A stretch of DNA of 49,837 nt. It comes from Sphaeroforma arctica JP610 (Eukaryota; Opisthokonta; Ichthyosporea; Ichthyophonida). Below, one piece after another: positions 9,835 to 18,806 of the stretch. The notes below the pieces were generated by a model. That model was not told the origin of the DNA. It worked only from the letters and a program-made list of their open reading frames with translations, and searched no databases. Positions within the stretch are counted from its first letter, which is position 1. Each line of letters starts with the position of its first letter. The translations under genes and the position numbers were made by a program. The DNA lies in NCBI RefSeq assembly GCF_001186125.1, contig NW_014040442.1, forward strand, positions 98,570 to 148,406, in the 5' to 3' direction.

Positions 9835-10397
9835 CTTTCAAAGCTCATCTACTCCCCCAACGATTGTCGCCTCTAACCTCTCGTAGCTACTCAGTTTGTC
9901 CGCCAATATCACCCGTCGTTCTCGTCTGTGATCCCGGGCTTACGCAAGCACTTGTCTCTTCCAACTCGCTTGGACGGCGCACACCCACATTGAACGCACA
10001 CCCACATTGCCATTGCTTCGTGGTCACTTACACATTGATGTCACTTGCTTGCATGTTCATCACTTCTGGTACTAGCTTATTTCACATTATTGTACTCTAT
10101 ATTGGTGTATACGCTTACTGTGTGTGCAACTTACTTCCTGTCTGTTTTAACATTTGGTGCGATGCACATCTCTCCGTGTTACCGTCTTTGCATGAATATC
10201 TGTTACCGTGAATTATTATCCATGTCATATGATCACTATTTCTTATTTCAGCAGGTTACTTGAGTGCTATACAAGGCGTATCTTACATATATATATGTCT
10301 CTATTTAACGTTTTCTTACGTACCTGATTGACGTGTACGTCCACATTCCTTGTTGTCTTGGTGATCTTCCAACTTTTACACCTACCTTTGTTATCCC

Positions 10398-10913
10398 TCA
10401 TCTGTGTTCCACTTCGTCTTCTATAATCTGCCATCCTTCTTCCTTGTCCTCTTCAACCTTCCTGGTGTGGCTCGGCTCTGGCGAAGGTGTTGGTGCCCAT
10501 AACGGTGTGGATGTTTCTTGATGTGGTGTGGTTCGGAGTGTCCATGTCGATGTAAAGGTACACACTCTTTGGTTTTGTTCTAACATATCACTTCCTCCGG
10601 TTCGTTTGGCTACCGCAACATCTTCGGTGTCGATACATAGTAGTCTGTTAATAACTCCGTCGCTAATCTCTATCCGCTCTATTCTCGCATTCAAGCGGTC
10701 TACTTGTTGACGAGTATGCGTCCGGAGTCTACGATTGTGTCGTCCCATGCGTCTGGCTTGTCTCTGGATTTCTGAGGTTATTCTATTCGTCTCCGCCTCA
10801 GACGCACTACTGCTGTTTGGTAGAAGTGCTGGCATGCTATCACTAGTATCACTACTAATAAAGCCACTATCTGTGTCATCTACTAACGGTTGTTCTATGT
10901 TGACGACCGTCAT
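10398..10913 (-). CDS. E2 leader ORF (acidic/serine-rich, unknown function)
   Basis: A 171-codon open frame on the minus strand, 148 bases inside the 5' LTR and about 1.3 kb upstream of gag. It starts MTVVNIEQPLVDD and continues SGFISSDTSDSMPALL, an acidic and serine-rich block. Next come a basic, arginine-rich helix (RRMGRHNRRLRTHTRQQ) and an acidic tail (KVEEDKEEGWQIIEDEVE). The start block resembles the leader ORF of E3 (EDDSGYTSSDVSATMPSLI), which argues for a real protein of the family. Its function is not recognised. An accessory or RNA-binding role would be a guess from composition. It is a fossil and not expected to be expressed. Confidence 0.55.
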   Translation of the reverse strand: MTVVNIEQPLVDDTDSGFISSDTSDSMPALLPNSSSASEAETNRITSEIQRQARRMGRHNRRLRTHTRQQVDRLNARIERIEISDGVINRLLCIDTEDVAVAKRTGGSDMLEQNQRVCTFTSTWTLRTTPHQETSTPLWAPTPSPEPSHTRKVEEDKEEGWQIIEDEVEHR

Positions 10914-11061
10914 TTCCGTTTATGATATCTGAGACATCTCTCTCTTCTTTGTGTTGTGTACAAAAAATTATACTTTTACACGGGATCCTATAGTCCCTCC
11001 TAACTTCGTCCCCTATTCAGGAATAGTTCAATTAATGTACAACATCTAAGTCAGTTAAAAA

Positions 11062-11271
11062 TGTAGTAAGTAGTCGAGGATAACTGTATCTCAACGTACT
11101 CCTCTCGTACAAGGGGAGACGTTGTTCATTTATTGAACTAAATCCTGTGACTATCATTTAGGTCATGTGTTTTCCGTTAATCAGTTTTAACGTGATTAAA
11201 TCCAGTTCAAAATGTAGTCTCTAATAAAACCCTAATCCTAAATAAACCATATCAGGGAATTCCATACTACA
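11062..11271 (-). repeat. E2 5' LTR
   Basis: 210-bp LTR (TGTAGTAAG...CATACTACA) paired with 2665-2895. The hairpin is at 11092-11124. It is followed by the ACCA target duplication at 11272-11275 and then by E1 pol sequence. Confidence 0.92.
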
Positions 11272-11288
11272 ACCAACACCGGTTCCGT

Positions 11289-11573
11289 CTGTAGTAAATA
11301 CTTGAACAATGTGAAGCACGGGGCTCTAGAGGCCCACGGTTCGCATACTGTCACCGACGCACCATCAGACTTATTCTTCCGAAACATCTTGTGTATAAGT
11401 TTCCAGGGTACATTCATCCATCCGTTGACCATCGCCCAATTATGTCGAAAGGCGCCTCCCCGCTCGTCATACGTCCAGAACCGAGGCAGTTGCGCATCCC
11501 CTGGTGTCGCGAACACATCCACGTTGTTGGGACCGAATATCTGCTGAGCTTGTGTGAAGTATTTCGGGAACAG
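11289..11573 (-). pseudogene. E1 Dam-like (DIRS-type) domain
   Basis: Same block as 4722-5006: DCWQLFPKYFTQAQQIFG, VDVFATP, AQLPRFWT, GWMN, LIHKMF, DGASVTV, then LLQTEPVLV at the E2 insertion point. It follows the tether MLQRWHHIIAPF / NVLPDMLSRVH. The position between RNase H and integrase is the same as in the sisters. It is degenerate, and E2 inserted just beyond its end. Confidence 0.65.
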
Positions 11574-11918
11574 TTGCCAACAATCAGCGTATAGTACTTC
11601 TGGTATATCACCTTCCACAGTCCTTTCGTGGACCCTACTCAACATGTCAGGGAGAACATTCTTCTCCCCTGGAATATGTGATATCGTAAAATCAAACGGG
11701 GCTATTATGTGGTGCCACCGCTGGAGCATTGCTGAGCTTGTGTGAAGTATTTCGGGAACAGTTGCCAACAATCAGCGTATAGTACTTCTGGTATATCACC
11801 TTCCACAGTCCTTTCGTGGACCCTACTCAACATGTCAGGGAGAACATTCTTCTCCCCTGGAATATGTGATATCGTAAAATCAAACGGGGCTATTATGTGG
11901 TGTCACCGCTGGAGCATC
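11543..11918. repeat. 188-bp tandem duplication in E1 pol
   Basis: GCTGAGCTTGTGTGAAGTAT begins at 11543 and again at 11731. The two 188-bp copies end in CCGCTGGAGCAT and are nearly identical, so the duplication is younger than the element. It covers the RNase H tether and the start of the Dam-like domain. Confidence 0.93.
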
Positions 11919-12986
11919 GGGTTCAACTTCATTGTGTGTCCATATACACTAACGCCTTGTGGTATGTGAACGCCGCGAAACGCTGTCCGTCGAGGAATTC
12001 CCAAAAGTGGGTAAGCCCATATACCAGCGCCAATAGTTCCTTCATTGGCGTCGCATAGTTCTGTTGTGCCTGATTGAGCGTTTTACTGAAGAACATGAGG
12101 TAGTGCTTCTTCTCGTCAACCCACTGGAACAAAGCTCCCCCGATGCCATAGTCGCTGGCATATGTCTCCAGATTCAGGGGGACATCCTCTACTGGGAAGT
12201 GTAAAGCCACCGCATTAACAATCGCGGTCTTCATAGCCGTCCAAGCCTCCGAGTGGCGGGGTTCCCACCGTGTCCCAGTCAGCTCGTTTGGTCTCAGCTT
12301 GCAGAACTCCCGGAGTGGCGCCACTATCAGCGCGAAATTGGGAAGATGTTCGTGTAGGATGTTCGCGAGACCTAACGCCGATGCTATATCTTTGTAGCGC
12401 TGCGGTGTCGACCAATCCAGCAGCTTCGCCTGTTTCTCGAAATCAATATGAATACCTGCTGCTGATACCTTCTTCCCAAGAATCATGACTTCCTCAAAGT
12501 GACATTTATCCGGATTCAACTTGAAGCTGTGATACGTAAGACGGCGTATCGCCTCCTTAGCCGTTGCTGTGTGCTCTTCGTAGTCGTCTCCTGCTATCAC
12601 TATATCGTCAATATAATGGTGCACAGGGAGGCCATCCAAGATTGTACTCAATGTCCGTTGGAATTGCTAGGTGAGTACGTGCAGTCCAAATGGCGCTGAC
12701 GAAAACGAGTACTGGTGGCGTCCATGGGTGAAACTAAACAAGTATTTCGAATCCGGGTGGATGTATAATACTTCTTTCTCTGTAGACGCTATATAATCTC
12801 GTTCAATTTGGGAATCAAGAATTGGTCGCCTGGGATCAAGGCATTGACTGCCCGCATATCAAGGCATACTCGCACCTTCTTTACATTTCCCTCACTATCA
12901 AAGGTTGGTACCGCTAGTAGTGACAGGTTCACCGTAGTTGGAGTAGTCCGCTTGATAATTACTAAATCTCGTGGCCACTTTTGCAC
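11919..12986 (-). pseudogene. E1 reverse transcriptase and RNase H
   Basis: RT landmarks are RVCLDMRAVNALIPGDQFLIPK, HHYIDDIVIAGDDYEEH and SFKLNPDKCHF. RNase H has NLETYASDYGIGGALFQW, FFSKTLNQAQQNYATPMKELLALVYGL and the YHKALVYMDTQ end. It belongs to the same family as E2 and E3. The sequence is broken in several places. Confidence 0.87.
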
Positions 12987-13673
12987 CTATTCTTCCACAT
13001 ATGGTATCCACCGGTCTGACACAAAGTTCCTCGTTGATCGTCGCAAGTTCATCGCCTGTTCTCGGGTAACCGGTATGGCTACCTCACTCCCTTCCAACCG
13101 GCAGCGTGTGTTATCAGTAATCGCTGCATTCGCCTCCAGGACTGCTTTCAGTTTCATACGTATGCCGTCAGGTTCAATTAAGTCCGGGGCTTGTCGTCGA
13201 CAAATCGGCTTCAGTAAATTATCTAATTCTGTCGGATCTATAGGTGCCAAAGGAGATTGTAGTCCCCCTAAGTAAAATCCCAAGCACGGCATGATATCCA
13301 CCCCGATGATCACATCGATCCCTACCGGTAGATTCAGTAGTTCTAAAGAACCTTTCGTTATGGACGTTCCATATCTAATTGGGATACTCTCCGTCGTCCC
13401 CAGTCGCCGAGTGTGCGCCGCCTGATCCGCCAAATAAATGTATGAATCAGGAGGAGCCGGAGAAATCGGTAGGCCTAGTGCCTCTGCGGATGCCTGCAAA
13501 ATACAGCTTCTGTTTGCGCCTTAATCTACCAGGGCTCGGAACATGCGACCGTTCAACTGAATTTGAACATACACTCGTTGATCTGCTGTCAACAACGGGT
13601 CTTTGATCGCCTGTACCGAGTATCCCGCGTACGCAAACGTCAATGCTATATTGTCGTCAGACACCCTGATGTC
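12987..13673 (-). pseudogene. E1 retropepsin and linker to RT
   Basis: On minus it starts DIRVSDDN directly after the gag UGA (13674-13676) and in its frame. It continues through the substrate-flap region LGLPISPAPPDSYIYLADQAAHTRRLGTT to NLPVGIDVIIG, and then the linker LQSPLAPIDPTELDNLL toward RT. It corresponds to 6511-6966 of E2. It is broken. Confidence 0.8.
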
Positions 13674-15823
13674 TCATGGTTGATCTGATATAGGTGGCCA
13701 TTCTAGGGATATCTTATCAGCTTCTGTTCCTGTAGTCGGATCACTCTCCCCCATATCACCAGAAAGCAGTGCTCCAATATGTAGATCTGTAGCGGTCGGT
13801 GGGGTATCCCACGCCGACGTATCTGTAAGGTTGTGTACATACGGTTGCGTGTTGTTGTCGCCTCCCGCACTCCGTACCCGTGGTACCGATAGTGTTACCG
13901 TCGTTGAGGGTGTTACTGAATTATGTGATATCGAGGCACGTTGTCGTATCTCTGACGTGCGGCCACGGTTGTCCTGTGTCGCTGCCCTATAATTATGACA
14001 ACAAGGAACGTGTCGTAAACCTGGTGGCGCCTGTGTCTGGCACCCGCCACATGTCATCGTTGTCGTCGACATCGGTGTACATTGTTGCCACGGTTGTGGC
14101 CGTCGTGGTGTGACGGTTGTGATGTGCGTGGTAGCTGTGCATCCCCCCGTTGATGATCGTTGTTATGGGGTCGCCGGATCGACATCCGCGCCGTAGTTCT
14201 CGTCTGTGCTTCCTGAATATCTGGACTGAGAAGCTGCAACAATTTGTGGGTCTCCATCAATTGCCAATTAGTGTGCAATTGTAATGTCCGTTCATATGTT
14301 CGGGATCCAAGGGAGTCTTTCAATAACTGTACGATGCAGTGGTTTAAAGGGCTTTGATTGAACTCCACATCTGTCTAGCTGCGCTCATGGGCACGTCTGT
14401 GATTTTCCATGAGCTGTGTCATCTATTCCATAATGGGTATGTTTGACGCCCGAAAGTGTCCTTTCGGGTCGACTGTCGCTTGAGTTTCGTGAGAACAAAT
14501 CTGTGTTATCTGCAACTCTGGTGTCCAGTTGACTAACGCTGGTGGTTGGACTTAATGTAGTCCATGGTAGATTGTTCGGACTTAAAATGGCTAAGAACCT
14601 TATAAAATCACCGCAAGCTCCACGCCGCGTCTGGGCCCGAGATCTGCGCATTCTTCAGCGGGTATCTCTCTCCAAGACATTATGTAGTTGGTATCGATTC
14701 TCGGCTCTCGTGGCTCGTGCTTAGTTACTGGGCGAGAGTTATGTGCAGCTCGCAAGGTTTCTAGTACCCCTCGTAGCGCTTCGGCCCGTGGAAGATCCTC
14801 TGCCTCGACCGCTCTACACAATTCCTCAGATAGTCAAAGCATCCGCGCATGAAGTACTTGACGGTCTGCAGCAATACTTTCTGGTGTAGGAAGGGTCTCC
14901 TTATCACTGGCCGCTGGTGGAATCGCCGGTGTTGTGTGGGTTGCTGACGTCGTGTGTCGTGGTAGCGAATCTCGTAGTGCATCCGCCTCGAAACGTTGAC
15001 TCTGTTGTTGAGAATAGATCGTACCGGATAGTCTGTCACGTCGATTGTCCGATGTTTCAGGGCCATGAGGATCCTGTGCTGCTCGTTGTTGCGCATGGGC
15101 AAAATCTTGTAACGAAATAGATACTCTTGATGGAGCTGCGTTCATTGGACCCACCTCTGGAGATGGAGCCTGGTACCCTACGCCGTGTCTGGCCGCACTA
15201 CCTGGAATCCTAGACTCCAAACGCTCATTTCCTCCGTGTGGTGCTGCCAACGCACGAGATGTATCATCACTCTCCTCTTGGTCCTGATCTTGAGAAATCA
15301 TTGTATGATCTACTCGCGGTCCCGCTGCCTGTCTTTGTAGGTGTTGCAGCCGTTGTTCGTATTTCTCCTACAGTTCCTGCTTTTTCTTCAACAGCTGATC
15401 CGTCTTAGATTGTGCGTTGCTCGCATTCTGTCGGTGCTGACGGTAAGGCCGACGCTTCCGACGAGGCCGTGTCTGTCCTTGCTGGTGTTGAACCCTGCTG
15501 CCGTCATTCTGGCGCTCTTGTCCCCTGACTTCCTCTCTCCGTGTGCTAGTGCTCGACGGGGATGACTCGAAACCGTCGCTAGGCGGTGCTGCACTCTCGC
15601 CTTGACGTAAGCAGGTCTGATGGTCCGCTAGGGCTTGCTGCAACATTGTCTGAGTCGCTCGGAATATTTCGTCTGCATTACCTCGCTGATTCCCAGACGA
15701 TCCATTGCCTACTTCTTGTGATGGTCCAACTCTGCGCTTAAGGCCTCGTTGGTGGCTCGCACTACGTACTTGTTGTTCGGGTTCCAGACCGTGTTCACGG
15801 CGGCTCTTCCGTGTGCTTGGCAT
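13674..15823 (-). pseudogene. E1 gag
   Basis: The N-terminus at 15823 is basic (MPSTRKSRREHGLEPEQQ) and is followed by a low-complexity Q/R-rich segment. The capsid-like part shares AVEAEDLPRAEALRGVLETLRA and LLQLLSPDIQEAQ with E2. The C-terminal zinc motif is C-x2-C-x9-H-x3-C (CGGC, RHVPCCHNYRA) at about 13995-14054. Gag ends at a UGA with pol continuing in frame. It is broken in many places. Confidence 0.78.
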
Positions 15824-17085
15824 CGCGTTAATTGCTTGGTTGTATGTACTTGTACGTCTAGAAACAATTGATCGCTAACCATCCCTGCCTGCTGCTTATA
15901 TATGCAAGGGATGGTTCTCATCCCAACCCATATGGGCTTCCTGGCCTCACGTACTTTACTCCCAGAGTATATGGTCCCACTGCCTCCCGTGCAGAGTAAA
16001 TGTTCGGGGTAACTCTCTTTCATCACTCTCTACTCTGGCCTCATGCTCCTCTAACGGTTGCACGTGTGTCTTCTGGTTGCACATGCTCACTCTTACTTGC
16101 CACCATCTGGCCCAGCAAGTACTGGCTGAACGTCTATTCACCCTGTATTCCGTTCACGCAGTATAACTCGTATCCAGTACTTCCTCGCTGCTAGCTATCC
16201 AGCTGCTTATGCCCTCGGTTGTAATACATGTCGATACCTGTGACGTTCACCTCATGTCCTTGCTTCCGCCTGATGCTTATCACAACTAATCACTAACTTA
16301 GGTTCCCTCTGTGCAAACCAATACTCGGTGTATGATGTCTAGGTGCGTGCCTCTTGCTTCGCATTACAACCTCTATCACGTGACACTACTTCATACATTC
16401 CTGCTACTAATGCCTGCACCTTTAAAGCAACACCCATCCGCATTTAAGAACTATCTATATCTTAATATACCCGCTCACTTTTCCTTCTTGACCATAGAGA
16501 CTTACCTTGTCCGGTGAATATTGTCCATGTCCGTTGTTCATCGTTTATTCCTTCGCCATGTTCATGTCCGCCATTCGTCAGTATTCCTGGTGCCCTTGCT
16601 GCTCGTTTTAATGGTGCTGGTGGCCCGACTTGGCGCCAACTCAACCCATTCACCTTCACATATCGCTCTTCTCTTCTTATAGTATCGTATATATCCCATC
16701 TTGCCAATCGCTGCCTTCTTATATTGATTGATTGGTTGATTTCATGGCGTGATTCTCGTAGGGGGATCACTTCTTCATTTGTGTGATCCTCATCTTCTTC
16801 GCCTTCCTCAGAGTCACTCTCTGAGTTTGACAAAAAAAGATGGCAAGCTCTGGTCACTACTGCAAAACCCGCTGTCCTCACTGCTCAGTTGTTGGTCTGC
16901 TGCTAACAGTCCAGTGGGGGCATTAACACCTCTCAAGTGACTCCTTGGTAGGCTCTTCCATTGCCTCGATGTTGATGCCCTAATTCTAGCGAAAAAAAAA
17001 TATAGGTCATTTTTCCGTCTTCCTCATACTATGTCGATTCTAACTTTACTTCCAATAAAGTACAACTATATAAGCTTGTTAAAAA
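15824..17085 (-). other. E1 leader with leader ORF at 16462-16881
   Basis: The region between the 5' LTR and gag. It holds a 139-codon minus-strand open frame (16881 to 16462) with a strongly acidic block SNSESDSEEGEEDEDHTNEE near its start. A basic segment (NIRRQRLARWDIYDTIRREERY) and a glycine/proline part follow. Its place, 205 bases from the 5' LTR, matches the leader ORFs of E2 and E3, but sequence identity is weak. Function is unknown. On minus the bases next to the 5' LTR are TTTTTAACAAGC. Nothing else is recognised. Confidence 0.45.
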
Positions 17086-17293
17086 TGTAGTCAAATACGC
17101 GAGGTTAATAATATCTCAACGTACTCCCCTCATACAATGGGAGACGTTGTATCTTTATTGAATCATAAAATGAACCATAGGTCCTATTTGACATGTGTAT
17201 AAATTTGATCATAAACCCTAAACCAGGGTTTATGACTTTTCTCAAATAAACATTAAAATCCTAAATAGACCTAACTGAGTATATCTGACCACA
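17086..17293 (-). repeat. E1 5' LTR
   Basis: 208-bp LTR, TGTAGTCAAATACG...TCTGACCACA, paired with 657-867 (about 16 substitutions and a 3-base indel by eye). The hairpin is at 17118-17149. The target duplication TGTA follows at 17294-17297. Confidence 0.92.
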
Positions 17294-17297
17294 TGTA

Positions 17298-17866
17298 TCT
17301 CTTACGTACTCTGTACATACGATCTGCCTGTACTTTGGCTTCCGCTCTTATGGATGCTTCATTAGGAAAGTAGAACACACTATGTTTCATATCTGATAAG
17401 TGACCGTCACTTCCATCAGACAGTTTGTCTGCTTTAATGATTGCGTATACCTTCTCTTGCGGTCCCTAGTACATGAGTGCCTTCTATCTCGCTACTTTGA
17501 GTAGTTGTGCGTGTATTGGCTGCTTGTCTGTGTTCCAGTAGCGCTCTTCCAACACTTGCATTGTTCTGTGCAACCGCTATGTGCGCACATCTACGTTCAG
17601 TGCCTTGTTCTCCATGTCATTGGGAAACTTCTCTAACATATAGTCCAATGGGTTGTGCCCGAGTCTATCAATAATATTTCGATTGAATTGCTCTATATCC
17701 GTGTAGTGCTTTGTGACTCAAGTTCCCGAGTCACGTATCTCATTGAGTACATCTTTGGTATTCTCTGTTGCATCAGTAGATGTCAGTTAAATCTAGTAGA
17801 TATCTCACAAGTGCTGGGTACTGACATAGTGGCATTGAAATAGCTAGGAATACATGCGTAGTAAAC
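17298..17866 (-). mobile_element. E0 retroelement fossil, gag-like part (middle fragment)
   Basis: Minus-strand coding remnants between E1 and the copia element. Segments such as IEQFNRNIIDRLGHNPLDYML, MQVLEERYWN and VYAIIKADKLSDGSDGHLSDM have the helical, charged look of a retroelement gag. It is the same old element whose protease is at the left edge and whose upstream part is at 34052-34700. The target duplications of E1 (TGTA) and of the copia element (TCTAT) bound this piece on both sides. It is broken. Confidence 0.5.
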
Positions 17867-17974
17867 TCTATTGCTAGAACAAAATCAACACTGTTATTCT
17901 TATCTCCTATACAGTAACAGTTCGGTACTAAGTATAGTACACAAGAGAACTGACATATGTCTGAGTATCAATAT

Positions 17975-18526
17975 AGAGGGGATTCACTAAACACCACCCC
18001 GTGGGTATGTAGATTCCACTAATCACTACCCTTGACGATCACTTAGTAGATATATCCTCAAACCCTACCATATTTTTTAGGGGTAGTGATTAGTGAAATC
18101 ACATCATTTTAGGGTAGTAAATAGTGGATTTTGAGAGGCGGGTTGAATAAGCTTGTGATAGAGTTCATATACAAGTTTTCACATGCGAATTAATTTCCTT
18201 CTTTATTCTGTAGTCCTAACGTACATTGTAAATACTTTCCGGCAAAGTGTACGCTCTGATGAGAGCGGTCATTTTGTGATTTGCCAAGTATTTGCGGAGT
18301 TCTGACGATGTACAAGTCTTGGCAGTGTGATACTTCGCAGAACATATTTTGCATATTTGTGGATTTCCCTTGCGCTTGTTTTTACGTCGATTCCTGGCAC
18401 GTCGACCCTTTTTACGCCCTCGATGACCAGGATTGTTTGGAGGATATACCTGACATAATTTGCTCTCGATATCGAGTTCATTTGTAATTTGAAGAGTCTC
18501 CGAATACTGCTTCACGTATGTCTTGC
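17975..18526 (-). mobile_element. MULE-like DNA transposon fragment (552 bp) in the copia LTR
   Basis: The insert is flanked by a perfect 8-bp target duplication ATCAATAT (17967-17974 and 18527-18534). The left 170 bp contain four copies of a palindromic motif, GGTAGTGATTAGTGAAATC or its complement (17981-18000, 18014-18032, 18079-18100, 18111-18135), typical of a DNA-transposon end. The right end has no matching inverted repeat and cuts straight into coding sequence, so the copy looks truncated or rearranged. A MULE origin is inferred from the encoded C-terminus. A 5'-truncated LINE is the alternative. Confidence 0.6.
18216..18526 (-). pseudogene. Transposase C-terminus with CCHC zinc knuckle (partial)
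   Basis: The frame is open on minus from the insertion junction to the stop at 18216. It encodes about 100 residues: a helical start, PPNNPGHRGRKKGRRARNRR (proline then basic linker), a zinc knuckle CKICSAKYHTAKTC (C-x2-C-x4-H-x4-C), and SSELRKYLANHK. The order P-rich, GRxK basic linker, CCHC at the end of the protein is usual for MULE transposases, where the knuckle helps bind DNA. The N-terminal catalytic part is absent. LINE ORF2 proteins also end in a knuckle, so the assignment is moderate. Confidence 0.5.
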
Positions 18527-18693
18527 ATCAATATATTATGACACTCACTCCACATGGCAGAATGTCAATGTATTATGACACTCACAGATTACATGATATA
18601 CTTTCTTGTGAACTATTACATTGTCTACACAATATACAACCCTGCAAAAAGGGATAATAAAGTTACTCGATTCATAGTTTTATTTAATCAACA

Positions 18694-18806
18694 CTAGACT
18701 CCTACAATAGTGTCTCTCCTCTGTCTCATACCCTTCGCATTCAGCTACCCCACGCGCTACACATCTGCGGGTACCACAATCACGGGTATACACACAGTCA
18801 TCCAAC
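18694..18806 (+). other. Copia leader
   Basis: A short stretch between the 5' LTR and the gag ATG. The first bases after the LTR (CTAGACTCCTACAATAG) show no TGG start for a classical tRNA 3'-end primer site. No other feature is visible. Confidence 0.5.

Larger units (their letters stand above)
9059..11061 (-). other. E2 leader between 5' LTR and gag
   Basis: About 2 kb of mostly non-coding sequence. It contains the solo LTR at 9410-9834 and the leader ORF at 10398-10913. Apart from these I see no gene. On the minus strand the bases next to the 5' LTR are TTTTTAACTGACTT, nearly the same start as in E1, and lack the TGG expected for pairing to a tRNA 3' CCA end. Confidence 0.6.
2665..11271 (-). 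mobile_element. E2, Ty3-type LTR retrotransposon fossil nested in E1
   Basis: 8607-bp element on the minus strand. Its LTRs are 2665-2895 and 11062-11271, with ends TGTAGT...ACTACA, and its target duplication is ACCA at 2661-2664 and 11272-11275. It sits inside the pol of E1. Order on the minus strand: leader ORF, solo LTR of another family, gag, UGA, retropepsin, RT, RNase H, Dam-like domain, integrase, chromodomain-like tail, six tandem 33-bp units, polypurine tract, 3' LTR. It is the best preserved of the three sisters but broken in several places. The LTRs differ by roughly 8% plus two indels, so the insertion is not recent. Confidence 0.92.
657..17293 (-). mobile_element. E1, Ty3-type LTR retrotransposon fossil, split by E2
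   Basis: A complete but broken element read on the minus strand. It is bounded by LTRs 657-867 and 17086-17293 (TG...CA type, about 92% alike by eye) and by a 4-bp target duplication TGTA at 653-656 and 17294-17297. Subtracting the nested element E2 and its duplication leaves about 8.0 kb. In minus order it has a leader ORF, gag, retropepsin, RT, RNase H, a Dam-like domain, [E2 insertion], integrase, a chromodomain-like tail, a polypurine tract and the 3' LTR. It carries an internal 188-bp tandem duplication and many breaks. It is younger than E0 and older than E2. Confidence 0.9.
17872..18693 (+). repeat. Copia 5' LTR, interrupted at 17975-18526
   Basis: The pieces 17872-17974 and 18535-18693 together give 262 bp, matching the 263-bp 3' LTR. 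Both contain GTTCGGTACTAAGTATAGTACACAAG, TTATGACACTCAC twice in tandem and the polyadenylation-like AATAAA in GGGATAATAAAGTTACTC. The insert is bounded by ATCAATAT on both sides. Confidence 0.92.

Noticed and set aside
9864-10263. Plus-strand membrane-protein-like frame in the E2 leader
   Set aside because: Hydrophobic residues come from T-rich sequence. It overlaps two frames, has no conserved counterpart in E1 or E3 and is antisense to the element.
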